Below are positions 1 through 9,100 of a stretch of 36,946 nt of DNA, one piece after another (the first letter of the stretch is position 1; the number at the start of each line of letters is the position of its first letter). The stretch is from Chloroflexota bacterium. Lineage in GTDB: Bacteria > Chloroflexota > Anaerolineae > J102. The stretch lies in NCBI GenBank assembly GCA_029782215.1, contig JAKOVD010000005.1:1-36946 (forward strand), given 5' to 3'. The notes below the pieces were generated by a model. The model saw only the letters and a program-made list of their open reading frames with translations, was not told where the DNA came from and did not search any database. The translations under genes and the position numbers were made by a program.

Positions 1-125
1 CTGATCTGGTTCGGATGGATGTCGTACTCCTGTGCCAACTGGGCTGTCGTCTTCAGCCCTTTGGCTGCCTCCAGCGCCACGCGAAACTTGAATTCGGGGC
101 TGTGTTGTCGTCGTTTGATGGCCAT
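1..125 (-). CDS. IS3-family transposase OrfA, N-terminal part (runs off window)
   Basis: Reading the minus strand from an ATG at 123-125 gives a protein beginning [20 protein letters not shown] and continuing through [17 protein letters not shown] to the window edge. This is the typical start of an IS3-family OrfA, the helix-turn-helix protein that binds the element ends and is extended by frameshifting into the OrfAB transposase. A strong ribosome binding site (AGGAGG) lies a few bases upstream of the ATG. The element end lies about 70 bp further upstream (to about 195). Only about 41 residues are visible, so I cannot tell whether the rest of the element is intact. Confidence 0.85.
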   Translation of the reverse strand, partial: MAIKRRQHSPEFKFRVALEAAKGLKTTAQLAQEYDIHPNQI

Positions 126-150
126 TGCCGGACCTCCTGCCGGTGGTCAG

Positions 151-195
151 TATACCGTCTTTCCACCTAAGCCACTGGTCCAGTTTTTGGGGCCA
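151..195 (-). repeat. Terminal end of the IS3-family element
   Basis: Read on the minus strand, the sequence starts TGGCCCCAAAAACTGGACCA at 195, the form typical of IS3-family terminal inverted repeats (starts with TG, carries a GACC-type core). It sits directly upstream of OrfA. It interrupts the reading frame of the neighbouring transposase fragment (196-449), so 195/196 is the likely insertion point. The other end of the element is outside the window, so the inverted repeat partner and target duplication cannot be checked. Confidence 0.7.
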
Positions 196-449
196 ATCAT
201 AATGCGGATCACGCCGCCCAGCTGTGCGGTCGTCAAACGGCCTCGCTTCTTCAACGTCGCCGCCAGCACGGCGATCGTCCATTTCTCGGCGCGCTCGGGT
301 CTCACCACCCCATCATGTTGGCGCGCCATAACATCGAGTTGTTGGCGCAGGATGGCTATCTCGATATCCTTTTCGTCTGTGGAGAGCCGGGTGATACGGA
401 GCAGGTCGATGAGCGTGGTGAGTAGTTGCGCCAGGATGTACCAGATCAT
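196..449 (-). pseudogene. Transposase N-terminal fragment, interrupted by IS3 element
   Basis: The ORF from the ATG at 449 encodes about 84 transposase-like residues (LLTTLIDLLRITRLSTDEKD, EIAILRQQLDVMARQHDGVV, LKKRGRLTTAQLGGVIRI). This is the leader and first HTH-like region of IS481/IS3-type integrase-core transposases. The frame then runs into the IS3 end (encoding GPKNWTSGLGG) and stops at 147. The DDE catalytic core is absent, so the gene is dead. Its ATG overlaps the stop of the upstream transposase fragment by 4 bp, which is probably chance or a trace of nested insertion. Confidence 0.7.
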
Positions 450-1411
450 GCCATGATTCTTCGGTGCGGATGGGAATGAAGCACGATTGTATCCGCAGTC
501 AGGTCAGGGCGCCACGTTCTCTGAGACCCCAGATAGCCCGGGATGAGGTATTTACATGGTACGGGGGTCCGGATGACTTCTATACCAGATCCGGCGGCGA
601 CAGCTTCGAAGTGGCGGCCATACTTGCTGTCGTTGTCGCGGATGAGGAAGCGGGGATGCTCTCCCCAAGGCGTCGCTTCTCGGAGTTGCTGCGCAACCCA
701 GGCATCCGTGGGATGGGCGGTGACGGCCGTATGGACAATGCGTCGGGACGACAGCTCGATGATAACGAAGACGAAGAGTGGGGCGAAGAAGAGGGTGTGG
801 ACTTGTGTGAAATCGCAGGACCATATCTGGTCGGCGTGGTTCCTGAGGAATGTGCTCCAATTCTGGTTGGAGGGCGAGGTTGCTGGTGAGGTCTCCGGGG
901 GCAGATAGCGTTGGATGGTGCGTTTGCTGACCTTGAAGCCGAGTTTGAGCAGTTCGCCACGGATACGCTCGGCGCCCCAGGTCACGTTTTCGGCGCGCAT
1001 CTGCTTGATCAGGGCGACGGTTTCAAGTGTGATCCTGGTTTGCGGCATCTTGGGTTTGGACTTGCGGCACCAGACGAGCCGGAACAGTTGGCGATGCCAG
1101 CGCAGCAGGGTGTCGGGCTGGACAACGAGAAGGGCTTGCCTCCAGAAGGGCGTCGCTCGTGCGAGCAGAAGGAGCCTCAGCCGGTCACGATTGCTGAGCT
1201 GAGGGTGTTTGACCTGGCGCTGCAGGATGATGAGCTGATGCCTGAGGAGGGCGTTCTCGGCCATGAGCTGGGCCTTGCTGCGCACGGCATCCCTGGCAGC
1301 TCCTGCAACCAGCGAGACGGTGGCGGGCTTGAGGCTCTGTTGTATGCGATCGCCGATCTGGTGGGCGATGCTGAGGATCTTGGATCGGAGACGACTGAGG
1401 ATATTGAACAA
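446..1411 (-). pseudogene. Truncated integrase-core (rve) transposase, left copy
   Basis: The ORF (TTG start at 1411) has an N-terminal HTH region (ENALLRHQLIILQRQVKHPQ), a linker with RLRLLLLARATPFWRQALLV, and an rve catalytic domain. The first catalytic Asp is in IWSCDFTQVHTLFF and the second in FLIRDNDSKYG. After IEVIRTPVP the expected family sequence (usually RAPRANAICERFLGS, with the catalytic Glu) is replaced by unrelated residues ending HSHPHRRIMA. The DDE triad therefore lacks its Glu and the protein should be inactive. It is the same family as the right-hand copy at 35324-36004 and has the same orientation. Upstream of the start (about 1449-1520) both copies share nearly identical noncoding sequence. 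Confidence 0.8.
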
Positions 1412-1448
1412 GGCGCTGAGAGCTCCCGGTATCTGGCGGTGAGAACGG

Positions 1449-1520
1449 GAGGATACCAGCTGCAGACGTTGGAATCAACCCTTCAGAGTGCTCAGATTAG
1501 AACGGATGAGCGAAGTAGCC
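1449..1520. repeat. Shared transposon flank, left copy (direct repeat with 35975-36046)
   Basis: About 72 bp upstream of the left transposase match the same position upstream of the right copy with very few differences. The longest identical run covers TTGGAATCAACCCTTCAGAG through GATGAGCGAAGTAGCC. The match stops abruptly at 1520 (36046 on the right), which probably marks the element's outer end. The two copies are in direct orientation and bracket the eCIS island. Confidence 0.75.
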
Positions 1521-1526
1521 GGCACG

Positions 1527-1642
1527 AGGGATTGGGTCAGCGTGTGCCGTTGGGAACGATGCCGCTGGGCCGAGAGGGAGCAATTCAGCGAAGGGATGTG
1601 TTGGGCGGTATCATTCACAGCTACCATCGCCAGGCTGCTTGA
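1527..1642 (+). pseudogene. C-terminal remnant of an IS481/IS3-type transposase
   Basis: On the plus strand the reading frame ending with a stop at 1640-1642 encodes RHEGLGQRVPLGTMPLGREG followed by AIQRRDVLGGIIHSYHRQAA. This matches the usual end of integrase-core transposases (H-x-G-L-x-N/Q-R ... RRxRLGGLLxxYYREAA). Only about 38 residues remain and they begin where the left transposon flank ends. The larger minus-strand element therefore appears to have inserted into, or replaced, most of an older plus-strand transposase. Confidence 0.6.
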
Positions 1643-1938
1643 TAGTTGCCGAGGCGGATGCAGTTTTTGCCCCCCACAGGATCAACCCACAATTCCTCCG
1701 TGCATTTCAGGGCTCTTCCCCTCCTGTCAGGGGCGTCTTGGCTAGCACGGGCATCCGTTCGATTTCTTGAGTGGTTCGCCGTTGGCAGTTGACCGAATTG
1801 TCAACTGCCAACCGATGCTCGGACTGTGTCGGCTATTGCGAACATCCCTTCGATTTTCTGCGGCCCGTGGCTTTGTGGGACCTTCGAACCGGGTGACGGG
1901 GCGTTGCCTGCCGATCGGTTGCAGGCATAGGGAAGGCG
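1643..1938. other. Intergenic region between transposase debris and DinB-like gene
   Basis: I find no convincing coding sequence here; short ORFs on both strands have no recognisable features. It holds a perfect inverted repeat at 1781-1812 and a small 5-bp GC stem at 1718-1733. For the minus-strand operon this is the 3' side. Confidence 0.6.
1781..1812. repeat. Perfect 13-bp inverted repeat with 6-nt loop
   Basis: GTTGGCAGTTGAC at 1781-1793 is followed by CGAATT and then its exact reverse complement at 1800-1812. It is 127 bp past the stop codon of the DinB-like gene in the direction of transcription. It could fold as an RNA hairpin ending the operon, but no T-run follows on either strand. 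A Rho-independent terminator is therefore not well supported; a binding site or transposon-derived end is also possible. Confidence 0.55.
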
Positions 1939-2430
1939 TCAACGCCGTTCACCCCACAACCCCATGACACCGCGCAGGATGCCAAGCTCGCCGGTATGAT
2001 AGGAGTTGTGGCTGGCGACAATGTTGATCTCGCGCAGGATGTTGTGCCGGTGCTCGCCGCTGTTGGGCAGGGGGGCAAACAGGTCTACGGCAGGGTCGTT
2101 GACGATGGCTGCCAGGGCCTGCCGGTCAGAAAGAAAGGCCACAATGGTCTGGTGCCAGCCCGCCGGGTCGGTGACGGAGGCTTGATCAGGCCAATAGTCG
2201 TCGGGCCAGTTGGGCCAGGTGTAGTGGTCAGATTGAATGTAGTCCAGAATATCCTTCTGGCTAATGCGCATGTGCTCGAGCAAATGCCAGAAGGTATAGT
2301 CGCAGTTGGGAGGCCTGGTGTTGATCGCGTCGTTGGGGAAATCGGCGACCGCATCCTCGAAATCCATATGCGCTTGCCGGGCAGTCAACATGCGCATCAG
2401 TTGGACTCTCAGTTCCTGGTCGTTGTTCAT
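1939..2430 (-). CDS. DinB-like superfamily protein
   Basis: This 163-residue protein fits the DinB/DUF664-type four-helix-bundle superfamily, whose members usually bind a divalent metal through three histidines and often act as thiol-dependent or otherwise uncharacterised enzymes. Candidate ligands are His49 (in FWHLLEHMR) and His141 and His145 (in ASHNSYHTGEL), spaced as expected for the family. The length is normal. The ATG at 2430 has an AAAGGAG ribosome binding site. The gene lies 79 bp downstream of the last eCIS gene on the same strand and could be read from the same transcript, though nothing ties it functionally to the particle. Its substrate cannot be deduced. Confidence 0.85.
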   Translation of the reverse strand: MNNDQELRVQLMRMLTARQAHMDFEDAVADFPNDAINTRPPNCDYTFWHLLEHMRISQKDILDYIQSDHYTWPNWPDDYWPDQASVTDPAGWHQTIVAFLSDRQALAAIVNDPAVDLFAPLPNSGEHRHNILREINIVASHNSYHTGELGILRGVMGLWGERR

Positions 2431-2509
2431 TTGGGCGCTCCTTTACAGATGCTGCAGGACGCAAGTGGGGTCTTGCTTGATGCACGTACTTCACAGTCCA
2501 CCTGGAAGG

Positions 2510-3847
2510 TCAAGGCATCGGGATGGCAAGAGGGGAGAACTGCATGCGCAGGTTCTGGAGGGTGTCTGGCGCCGGTGAGTAGCGGGCAAGGGGGGCGGTG
2601 TGGCGCGCACGTCCATGCGGCGCTACGGCAAGGGGCGCGCCGTTCTGCCAGGGCCACTCGATCGTTCCGGCTTCACCCCGGGCGCTGGTGCGGGCCGGAA
2701 TCAACCAGTAATCGCCGGAGCGATACACGGCATTGGCCGGGTTGGCGGCGAACTCCACGACAAGACCATCCTCCAGGTCGATCGGGATGCCCTCGACAAG
2801 GGGCACGGCACCCTGGACGAGCCCGGCCCCGGGAGCGGCGCTCTGGTCCCAGCGGCGAACGCCGAGGTTGGTGCGGCCCGGCGTCCACAGGGCGATCGCG
2901 TTGGCGGTGTTCGCGTCCACGGTCAATACGTCGCCGTCCACCCTGGCGAGCTGCACCAGGGGACCAGGCTCTCCGCGCAGATCGCTCTCCGCGCTGCACA
3001 GCTCCACCCACTGGCCCGGGGCAGAGCCCCGGCGCTGGTCCCGTATGCCGCTCACGACCAGATCCAAGCGACGAACCTCGACGAGATCGACGAGCACAAA
3101 GCCGTTGTCACGCGACCATTTGAAGGTGGCGACGCCCGCGGGGCCGCCGCGGTGGACCTCGACGCGGTAGAGCTGGTTCTCGAGGCCACGGTAACCGGCC
3201 GTAGGGACAGCCGTGCACGGATCCGTGCCTGCGGTCACGCCCTTGGTGCTGGCGGCTAGGCGACCACTGTTCCCGCGGAACTGCTCAGCCAGCCACACCG
3301 CCACATCCGCGCCCGCCGGCAGCTCGGGATAGGCGATCACCTTCACCTGCCAAACCACCTGGGCACGCGTGGCTGTGTCCGGCCCGCCCAACGCGATCTC
3401 CCGGATGTCGTCGATTTCATGGGCCGTGATAAGCCGCTCCCACACGTCAAGGAATATCAGCAGGTCACCGTTGCTCGCTGCGATCTCGGCGACAGCCAGG
3501 CTGTCGGGGAAGGGGTAGCCTGGCTGGGCGCTGTAGAGAAAGGGCATCGGGTTGCCGTCGGCGTTCCAGGCGGTGACATCATGGTCGCAGAGAATGCCGT
3601 CAACGTAGTAGCGCCCGTAGCCGATCGGGAAGTCCCCGTCCCTGACCGCTCCGATCGCAAAGCCGGCGCGACCCGCCGGACCGGCGGCGTGCCCGATCAC
3701 GTCCTTCGTGACCTCGCGGGAGAGGTAGGTGAAGATGTCGGCCTGTTCGTTCCAGTCGGCATCGAGCTGGACGCGGCCCTGCTGCATCAGAACGCGGCTG
3801 AAGCGCCGGCCGGGAGCGAAGGTGAAGCGGGTGAAGTCGCCTTTCAT
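2510..3847 (-). CDS. DUF6519-type eCIS protein
   Basis: A 445-residue soluble protein beginning MKGDFTRFTFAPGRRFSRVL, with MQQGRVQLDADWNEQADIFT close behind. This N-terminus is characteristic of DUF6519 proteins found at the end of eCIS baseplate operons. The family function is not established. The middle part (YRVEVHRGGPAGVATFKWSR and neighbouring residues) is beta-rich, which suggests a structural or surface-exposed component such as a baseplate peripheral or fibre-related protein. It starts 11 bp downstream of the tail protein gene and is the last clear eCIS gene in the operon. I see no signal peptide, membrane segment or enzymatic motif. Confidence 0.8.
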   Translation of the reverse strand: MKGDFTRFTFAPGRRFSRVLMQQGRVQLDADWNEQADIFTYLSREVTKDVIGHAAGPAGRAGFAIGAVRDGDFPIGYGRYYVDGILCDHDVTAWNADGNPMPFLYSAQPGYPFPDSLAVAEIAASNGDLLIFLDVWERLITAHEIDDIREIALGGPDTATRAQVVWQVKVIAYPELPAGADVAVWLAEQFRGNSGRLAASTKGVTAGTDPCTAVPTAGYRGLENQLYRVEVHRGGPAGVATFKWSRDNGFVLVDLVEVRRLDLVVSGIRDQRRGSAPGQWVELCSAESDLRGEPGPLVQLARVDGDVLTVDANTANAIALWTPGRTNLGVRRWDQSAAPGAGLVQGAVPLVEGIPIDLEDGLVVEFAANPANAVYRSGDYWLIPARTSARGEAGTIEWPWQNGAPLAVAPHGRARHTAPLARYSPAPDTLQNLRMQFSPLAIPMP

Positions 3848-3858
3848 GGTATCACCTG

Positions 3859-6105
3859 TTAGCTTGCGAAAATGATCCCGGCATCCATTCCCGCCGGGGT
3901 GTATTCAGCCAGGCGAGCGCGCAGAGCCGCCTCTCGCTGGGGCTGGTAGAGATCGTGGAATGCGCCCATCTCGGATTCGTCCTCGGCCCCGCGCCGGATC
4001 TCCTCCGCACACGCCAGCGCAAGCTGGGCATAGCCGGGCAGCCCGTAGCGCGTGGCGGTGAAAGTCGGGCGCACCCGCAGTGCCGTCTGGTCCACGAGTT
4101 CCGCATCCGCGGACGCAGCGCCGAGGGCCGCAATGGCCTTGTCGGGCTGGCAGAGGTAGCGCCGTGGCGTGCGCGAGCCCGGCGTGACATAACAAAAGCG
4201 CATGCAGCCTGTTTGCCGGCGCGCCACCCACACCTGGCCCATGAAGATGCTGTTCTCGGCTAGCGCGATGCTGTGGGCGCGCACGCGGCCAAAGACGGTC
4301 GTGTCGCGCAGGGTGAGGGTGGCGTGGGCGAACTCTCCTCCCGTACCGCTCACCGCCTGGCACTCGGGGCTGTCGCAATCGCTGCCCGTGGCATCGACGA
4401 TGCTGTCTGCGATGTCGATGCGAATCGGATCGGTCTCGACCACGTCGCCGATCACGAGAATCGACCCGACGATGCTCTGCTCGATGCGCACGTGGGCGCC
4501 CGTGTTGACCAGCTCCAGGCTGGGCTCGGCGGGCCGTCGCGGCCGGCAGTCCTCGTGCAGCGTCCAGCCCGGCACCAGCGTACAGTGGCGGATGGTGACG
4601 GCGCAAAGGTCGGGGCCGGGCGGCGGCGCCTGTCCTTTCTCGTCATAGGTAAGCTCAGGACCCATCACCTGGATGCTGCGACCGGTCACGAGGAGCCCAT
4701 CCAGGGTGAAACGGCTGCCTGGCTCGCCCATGATCGAGAAGGCGTCGGGTAGGTCGGGCACGTAGTCCAGCAGCCTGATCACCGGGCGTGTCCGGTTTGC
4801 CGCCCGCACCTGCAGGTACTGGCCTGCCTTGAGGCGAATATGCACAGGTTCTGTGTAGACGCCGCTGTCGGCGATCTCGATGACGGCATAGCTCGGTTGC
4901 GGCACCGCTTCCTGCCACGCCTTGAGCGCCGCTTCCAGGGAGGGGAGGAACCCGTCCCGGCTCTTCGCCACCCGATAGGTCGCCGCTGCCTGCCCCTCCG
5001 GTGGCTCTGGCTGCACGATGGGCCGGTCGTACTCACCCCCACCCATGGGGGCGCTGAAGCCGTAGTGATAGGTCACCCACACGCCCACGCGCGGTCGCTG
5101 GTCCTTTGGAAAGACGATGCGACCTCGTTCGGGGTCAACCAGGATGGACCCGCGCGGCGCCTGGTAGACCCAGCCGTCCAGGTTGGCGGGGATGACGCGC
5201 TCGCGCGGGATCGGCTGTGTGGCGCCCTTTTGGGGCCAATCAGGGCACCAAATCGCCAGGCTCTTGCCCAGCCCGTAATAGGAACCCGATGCCTGGGCCT
5301 TCTTCGTGCCGGGCAGCCGCTCTTCCAGGGACCGCAACCGGATCGGAGTGGGCACATTGAGCTCACCGGCGATGTGCGTGGGCTCTGGCTCCGGTTCCGG
5401 CAGCGTGTAAAGGGGAGCATCGTTGCCGAGCACGCTGAAGGTATAGCAGTGGGGCGCCACCTCTTCCTGGCAGTAGGCCGGGCTGCGCGACACCGAGAAG
5501 GCCTGCAGCCGCCAGACGAAAAGGCCCACGTTGAGAAGGCTATACCAGCCTGCCGTCCGCCCCGAGTTGATCCGCCGCACGCCGGCCGTGTGGGCGAGTT
5601 CGTCGAAGGGGCCGTCCAACCGACCCAGGGCGTCCCCATCCCGCAGGTCGACCCAACGGCCGCGATCTTGTCGCTGGTGATTCAGGGCCTGGGTCCAGTC
5701 CAGCAGCCTGTAGAACTCAACGGCCCGGCCCGGCCAGCCCGCTACCTCACGACCCAGCTCCTCGAGCAAGGCCAGCGTACCCTTACGGCGCCGCCAGGCG
5801 ATGGTATGGGCAACTTCCCGGCGCGGCACCAGGATGTGATGGGCCGCCTGGTGAGCGGGTGCGTCTGGCGCCGCCGCTTCGAGGACCGGCTGGTAGCCTA
5901 CCAGCTCGCCGATGTAAGGCACCACCCAATCATCGGCGGTCTCAATGAACCAGTTGTCGTAGAGACGGTCGATATCGGCCTCCACCACGCCCACCTGTTC
6001 CGTGATGACCTGGAGCAGGCTGCGCAGCGGGTAGCCCTGCCTGGCATCTTGTTGGCGAATGTAGGCGGGCAGGCGCTCGAACAAACGGTCGGGATTACCT
6101 GTCAT
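3859..6105 (-). CDS. Phage-tail/baseplate protein with beta-helix insert (Afp12-region type)
   Basis: The N-terminal about 120 residues (LFERLPAYIRQQDARQGYPL, then LLQVITEQVGVVEADIDRLY and WVVPYIGELVGYQP) match the tail protein that follows the baseplate-J genes in many eCIS clusters, related to P2 gpI/T4 wedge subunits. A linker near residue 240 has a run of Pro-Glu. Residues about 388-655 look like a right-handed parallel beta-helix: short repeated hydrophobic strands (YAVIEIADSGVYTEPVHIRL, FTLDGLLVTGRSIQVMG, CAVTIRHCTLVPG) of the kind found in phage tailspikes and carbohydrate-binding proteins. This 748-aa protein may therefore combine a wedge role with a surface-binding role. It overlaps the upstream J-like gene by 11 nt. 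Confidence 0.8.
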   Translation of the reverse strand: MTGNPDRLFERLPAYIRQQDARQGYPLRSLLQVITEQVGVVEADIDRLYDNWFIETADDWVVPYIGELVGYQPVLEAAAPDAPAHQAAHHILVPRREVAHTIAWRRRKGTLALLEELGREVAGWPGRAVEFYRLLDWTQALNHQRQDRGRWVDLRDGDALGRLDGPFDELAHTAGVRRINSGRTAGWYSLLNVGLFVWRLQAFSVSRSPAYCQEEVAPHCYTFSVLGNDAPLYTLPEPEPEPTHIAGELNVPTPIRLRSLEERLPGTKKAQASGSYYGLGKSLAIWCPDWPQKGATQPIPRERVIPANLDGWVYQAPRGSILVDPERGRIVFPKDQRPRVGVWVTYHYGFSAPMGGGEYDRPIVQPEPPEGQAAATYRVAKSRDGFLPSLEAALKAWQEAVPQPSYAVIEIADSGVYTEPVHIRLKAGQYLQVRAANRTRPVIRLLDYVPDLPDAFSIMGEPGSRFTLDGLLVTGRSIQVMGPELTYDEKGQAPPPGPDLCAVTIRHCTLVPGWTLHEDCRPRRPAEPSLELVNTGAHVRIEQSIVGSILVIGDVVETDPIRIDIADSIVDATGSDCDSPECQAVSGTGGEFAHATLTLRDTTVFGRVRAHSIALAENSIFMGQVWVARRQTGCMRFCYVTPGSRTPRRYLCQPDKAIAALGAASADAELVDQTALRVRPTFTATRYGLPGYAQLALACAEEIRRGAEDESEMGAFHDLYQPQREAALRARLAEYTPAGMDAGIIFAS

Positions 6106-9100
6106 TGGTTAGCTCCGTGAGGAACAGTGTGTCGGCCACCTGCGGGCTCAACATCACGAGCTGGGCGGGGCTGATGCTCATCTGCCCGGTGGCCGGGTCA
6201 CGCTGGGCGCTGGCGAGCTCCACCGCAATGGCCGCCTCCAAACCCAACTGGCCCGCCAGATTGAGCAGTTGCGAGGGCGGTGTCGTCTCGTCGACGCCGG
6301 CGAACGTATCCATGCGCACGTAGGCGACGCCCGGCACCCGCTGCATGGCGGCGACCACCTCACTCTGCCACAACGGTTGGCCCAGGTCGCGACGTCCGAA
6401 GCCAAAGGCATCGAGCAGGGCCTTGCGCAGCACGGGCGCCACCAGCTCCCACAGGTAGTCGGGCTGCACCTTCACTGCCGCCCCGATGACTGCCAGCTTT
6501 AGCTCACGCGGCGCCAGGCGGATAGGCAGGTAGGGTTCGCCAAACGTGTGGAGGCTCGCCAGCAGATTGCGATAGAGGGCATCCGTCTCCACGATCGGGA
6601 TGTCGTCCTTGCCTGCCACGGTCACATGGACGACCTGGCCCCGCCCTGAAGGCAGCCGGGCGGCGCTGGCCTTGCCGATCCCGGCGAAAGTGCGGGCGAA
6701 GTCGGCGTAGTCCTGCACCGAAACCAGCCGGTCAAGGGCGGCGACGCCCAAGGGCGCGCGCTCCCGGATATCGTCGCGGCTGTCCTTGTCAGCTCCACCC
6801 GTGGCTGGCAAGGGATTGAGCACTCCCTTCATGCCGAGTGGCACACGGGTGACAAGCTGGTCGATCTGCCTGGCCTTGACGTTGCCGGCGCGGCCAATGC
6901 CTTTGCGGTAGACTGCCGCCAGATTTTCCTGGCCGGTCGGCAGCCGGGCGCCGTGGATGCCATCCCCGAAGATCACGCTTGTCTTCTCGTCCACCGGTGC
7001 GCCGGCGTCACTCTCCTCGCCGCCGTCGTCGCGCCGCACCACGTAGCCGCGGGCATCCGGCGCCAGGTCGATGAGGCTGTCATCTTCATGGGCGCGGACC
7101 CCGTTCACGCGCACTTCCAGGGTGCTCTCGGCTCCCGCAGGGGTGGCTGCGGGGACATAGGTGAGCGGGAGCTGTTTCAGAACAAACGTCTGGAAGGGCT
7201 TGCTGCCATCTCCGCTGCCCAGGACTTCTGACCTGGTCTCGCCGTGCGTGGCTTCGGCGACGTTGCCGTAGATGGCAAGGCTCTCGCGCTTGTAGCAGTA
7301 AGACAGTCCGGTGGCCAGCCGTACGAAGGTGTGAACCCGGTCACCGGGCAGGGCCACGGCCTTGACTTCGGCGACGTCATGGGGAGCGACTTCCAGTCCG
7401 GGGGCGCCGCTGGCCGCGGCAATCTGAGCCACATCCTGGCGTACGCCCTCGATCATGACCAGCTCCGCCGCCATCACCCCGGTGGCGCCGGGAACGTCGG
7501 TGCGCTCGCCAGCGACGATCAGCCAGCGTCCTGATTCCAGACCATCGTAGAGTCCGTCCAGCTCGATCTCGGCGTCGCACACGGGGTCTGTGATCGGTTC
7601 CTCTGCCAGGGCCAGCGCTTCGGACCCGGCGTAGACCACGGTGTTGCGCACATCCGACAACAGGCGGTCGTCGTTCGAGAGCCACTCGGCGGCCGTCGAG
7701 TCGTCCGGCCCTCGCACCAGGACGAGACGTGTGACGGTGGCGGTGAGACTGTAGTCGATGCGCTGCACCTTCTGCACCTGGTCGATCCAGGCCACGACAT
7801 GCTCCAGCCCGGGGTGTCCGGCGCGCTCGATCACGACCCAACCACCCGGCACGATGGCGTCATAGACCGTATCCAGGTCGATCACGTTGCAGGGGTCCGG
7901 CGGCAGCAGAAGCTTTTCGGAAACATAGACGCCGTCCCGCCCATTGATGCCAGCGTTGATCTCGCCGCCAGCCACAGGTTCAGTCAGCTCTTCCTGCATC
8001 GTCAGCTCCCATTCGCCCAGCTTGTCTCCGGCCTGGTTCTGGGCGATCACCGCCCACTGGTCGCCCATGCGCTTGAACTCGTAGGTGCGGTCGCGACCCT
8101 CGAAGATCACGACCACGCTGAGGGCGTCGGGTGGTCCATTGACCTTGATGCGGACGGCGTCGTCGCCCAGCCGCGCCTCGCCGTCCTTCAGGCCGGCCGC
8201 AGCGGTTCGTCTGCGCCCACCTGCCTGGATGCTCAGCCGGACAAAGCCAAGGTCAGTGGCGATGCCGGCCGGCATGGCAGCGAGGAACAAAAGACCGCCG
8301 GCTTCCCTGGGAAAGAGGCGCACCGCTATCTGCGCCGCGCCCGTGAGCGGCCACTCCTCCTGGCCGATGACCTTGCCGTTCTCGTCGCTGATCTGCTGCA
8401 GAGGCGCCGTTCGTCCGAACACGCCCGCGTTCACCCTCATTGCCTGCAGGCTCTGCAGCGAAGAAGGGGGCGTGGCTGCGGCGTTGCCCCAGGCCGGCTG
8501 GAGCACCTCCGCCAAGCCAGGCTTCAGGGCCAGCAGAAGCTGGTCGCCCACACCTGAACCCTTGCCAAAAAGCCCGGTGCGGGTGCGGACCAGGGCCTGG
8601 GTGTTCGCCGGCGGGATTGACCTCGGCTTGGTGAGCGGCCCGACAAGGTCGTCGAGAAGGACCGGCTTGGTGATGGCGCCCTGCCCAGCGGGCGCCATCT
8701 GCTTCTGGCCCGGTTCGGCTTGCAGCTTCACCCAGGTGCGTTTGAGGGCATATTGGGCCTCGACCACGGCAACCTTGCGCACGACCTGTTGGCCGGCCAG
8801 GCTGCCGTAGACGAGCAAGAGCGCGTCGTTCGCACGCAGGTTGGTGGCCGTGCCGTCAAGGTACAGATCACCGGTGCGTTCAGCCAGCGGCAGCGGCAGG
8901 TAGGCCGGACGGCTGGTGCGCGGCCGGAGGATGTTCCATTCGGATCGCGCCGGCAGCGGCGACGACGTTTCGAAGGCTTGGGGCACTTCATCCTTCAAGG
9001 GGGTGCTCTGCGCCCGCGAGCCCTTGGGAATCACGATCTGGTACCCATCCTCGACCGTGAACGCCAGGTAGACGCTGGCCGCCACACCCGGCCGCGGGCG

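Noticed and set aside
1718..1733. Short GC hairpin (CCCCT / AGGGG) as operon terminator
   Set aside because: A 5-bp stem without a T-run is too weak and likely to occur by chance.
4840..6120. Plus-strand 426-aa ORF inside the tail protein gene
   Set aside because: Antisense to a recognisable tail protein, with composition typical of shadow frames.
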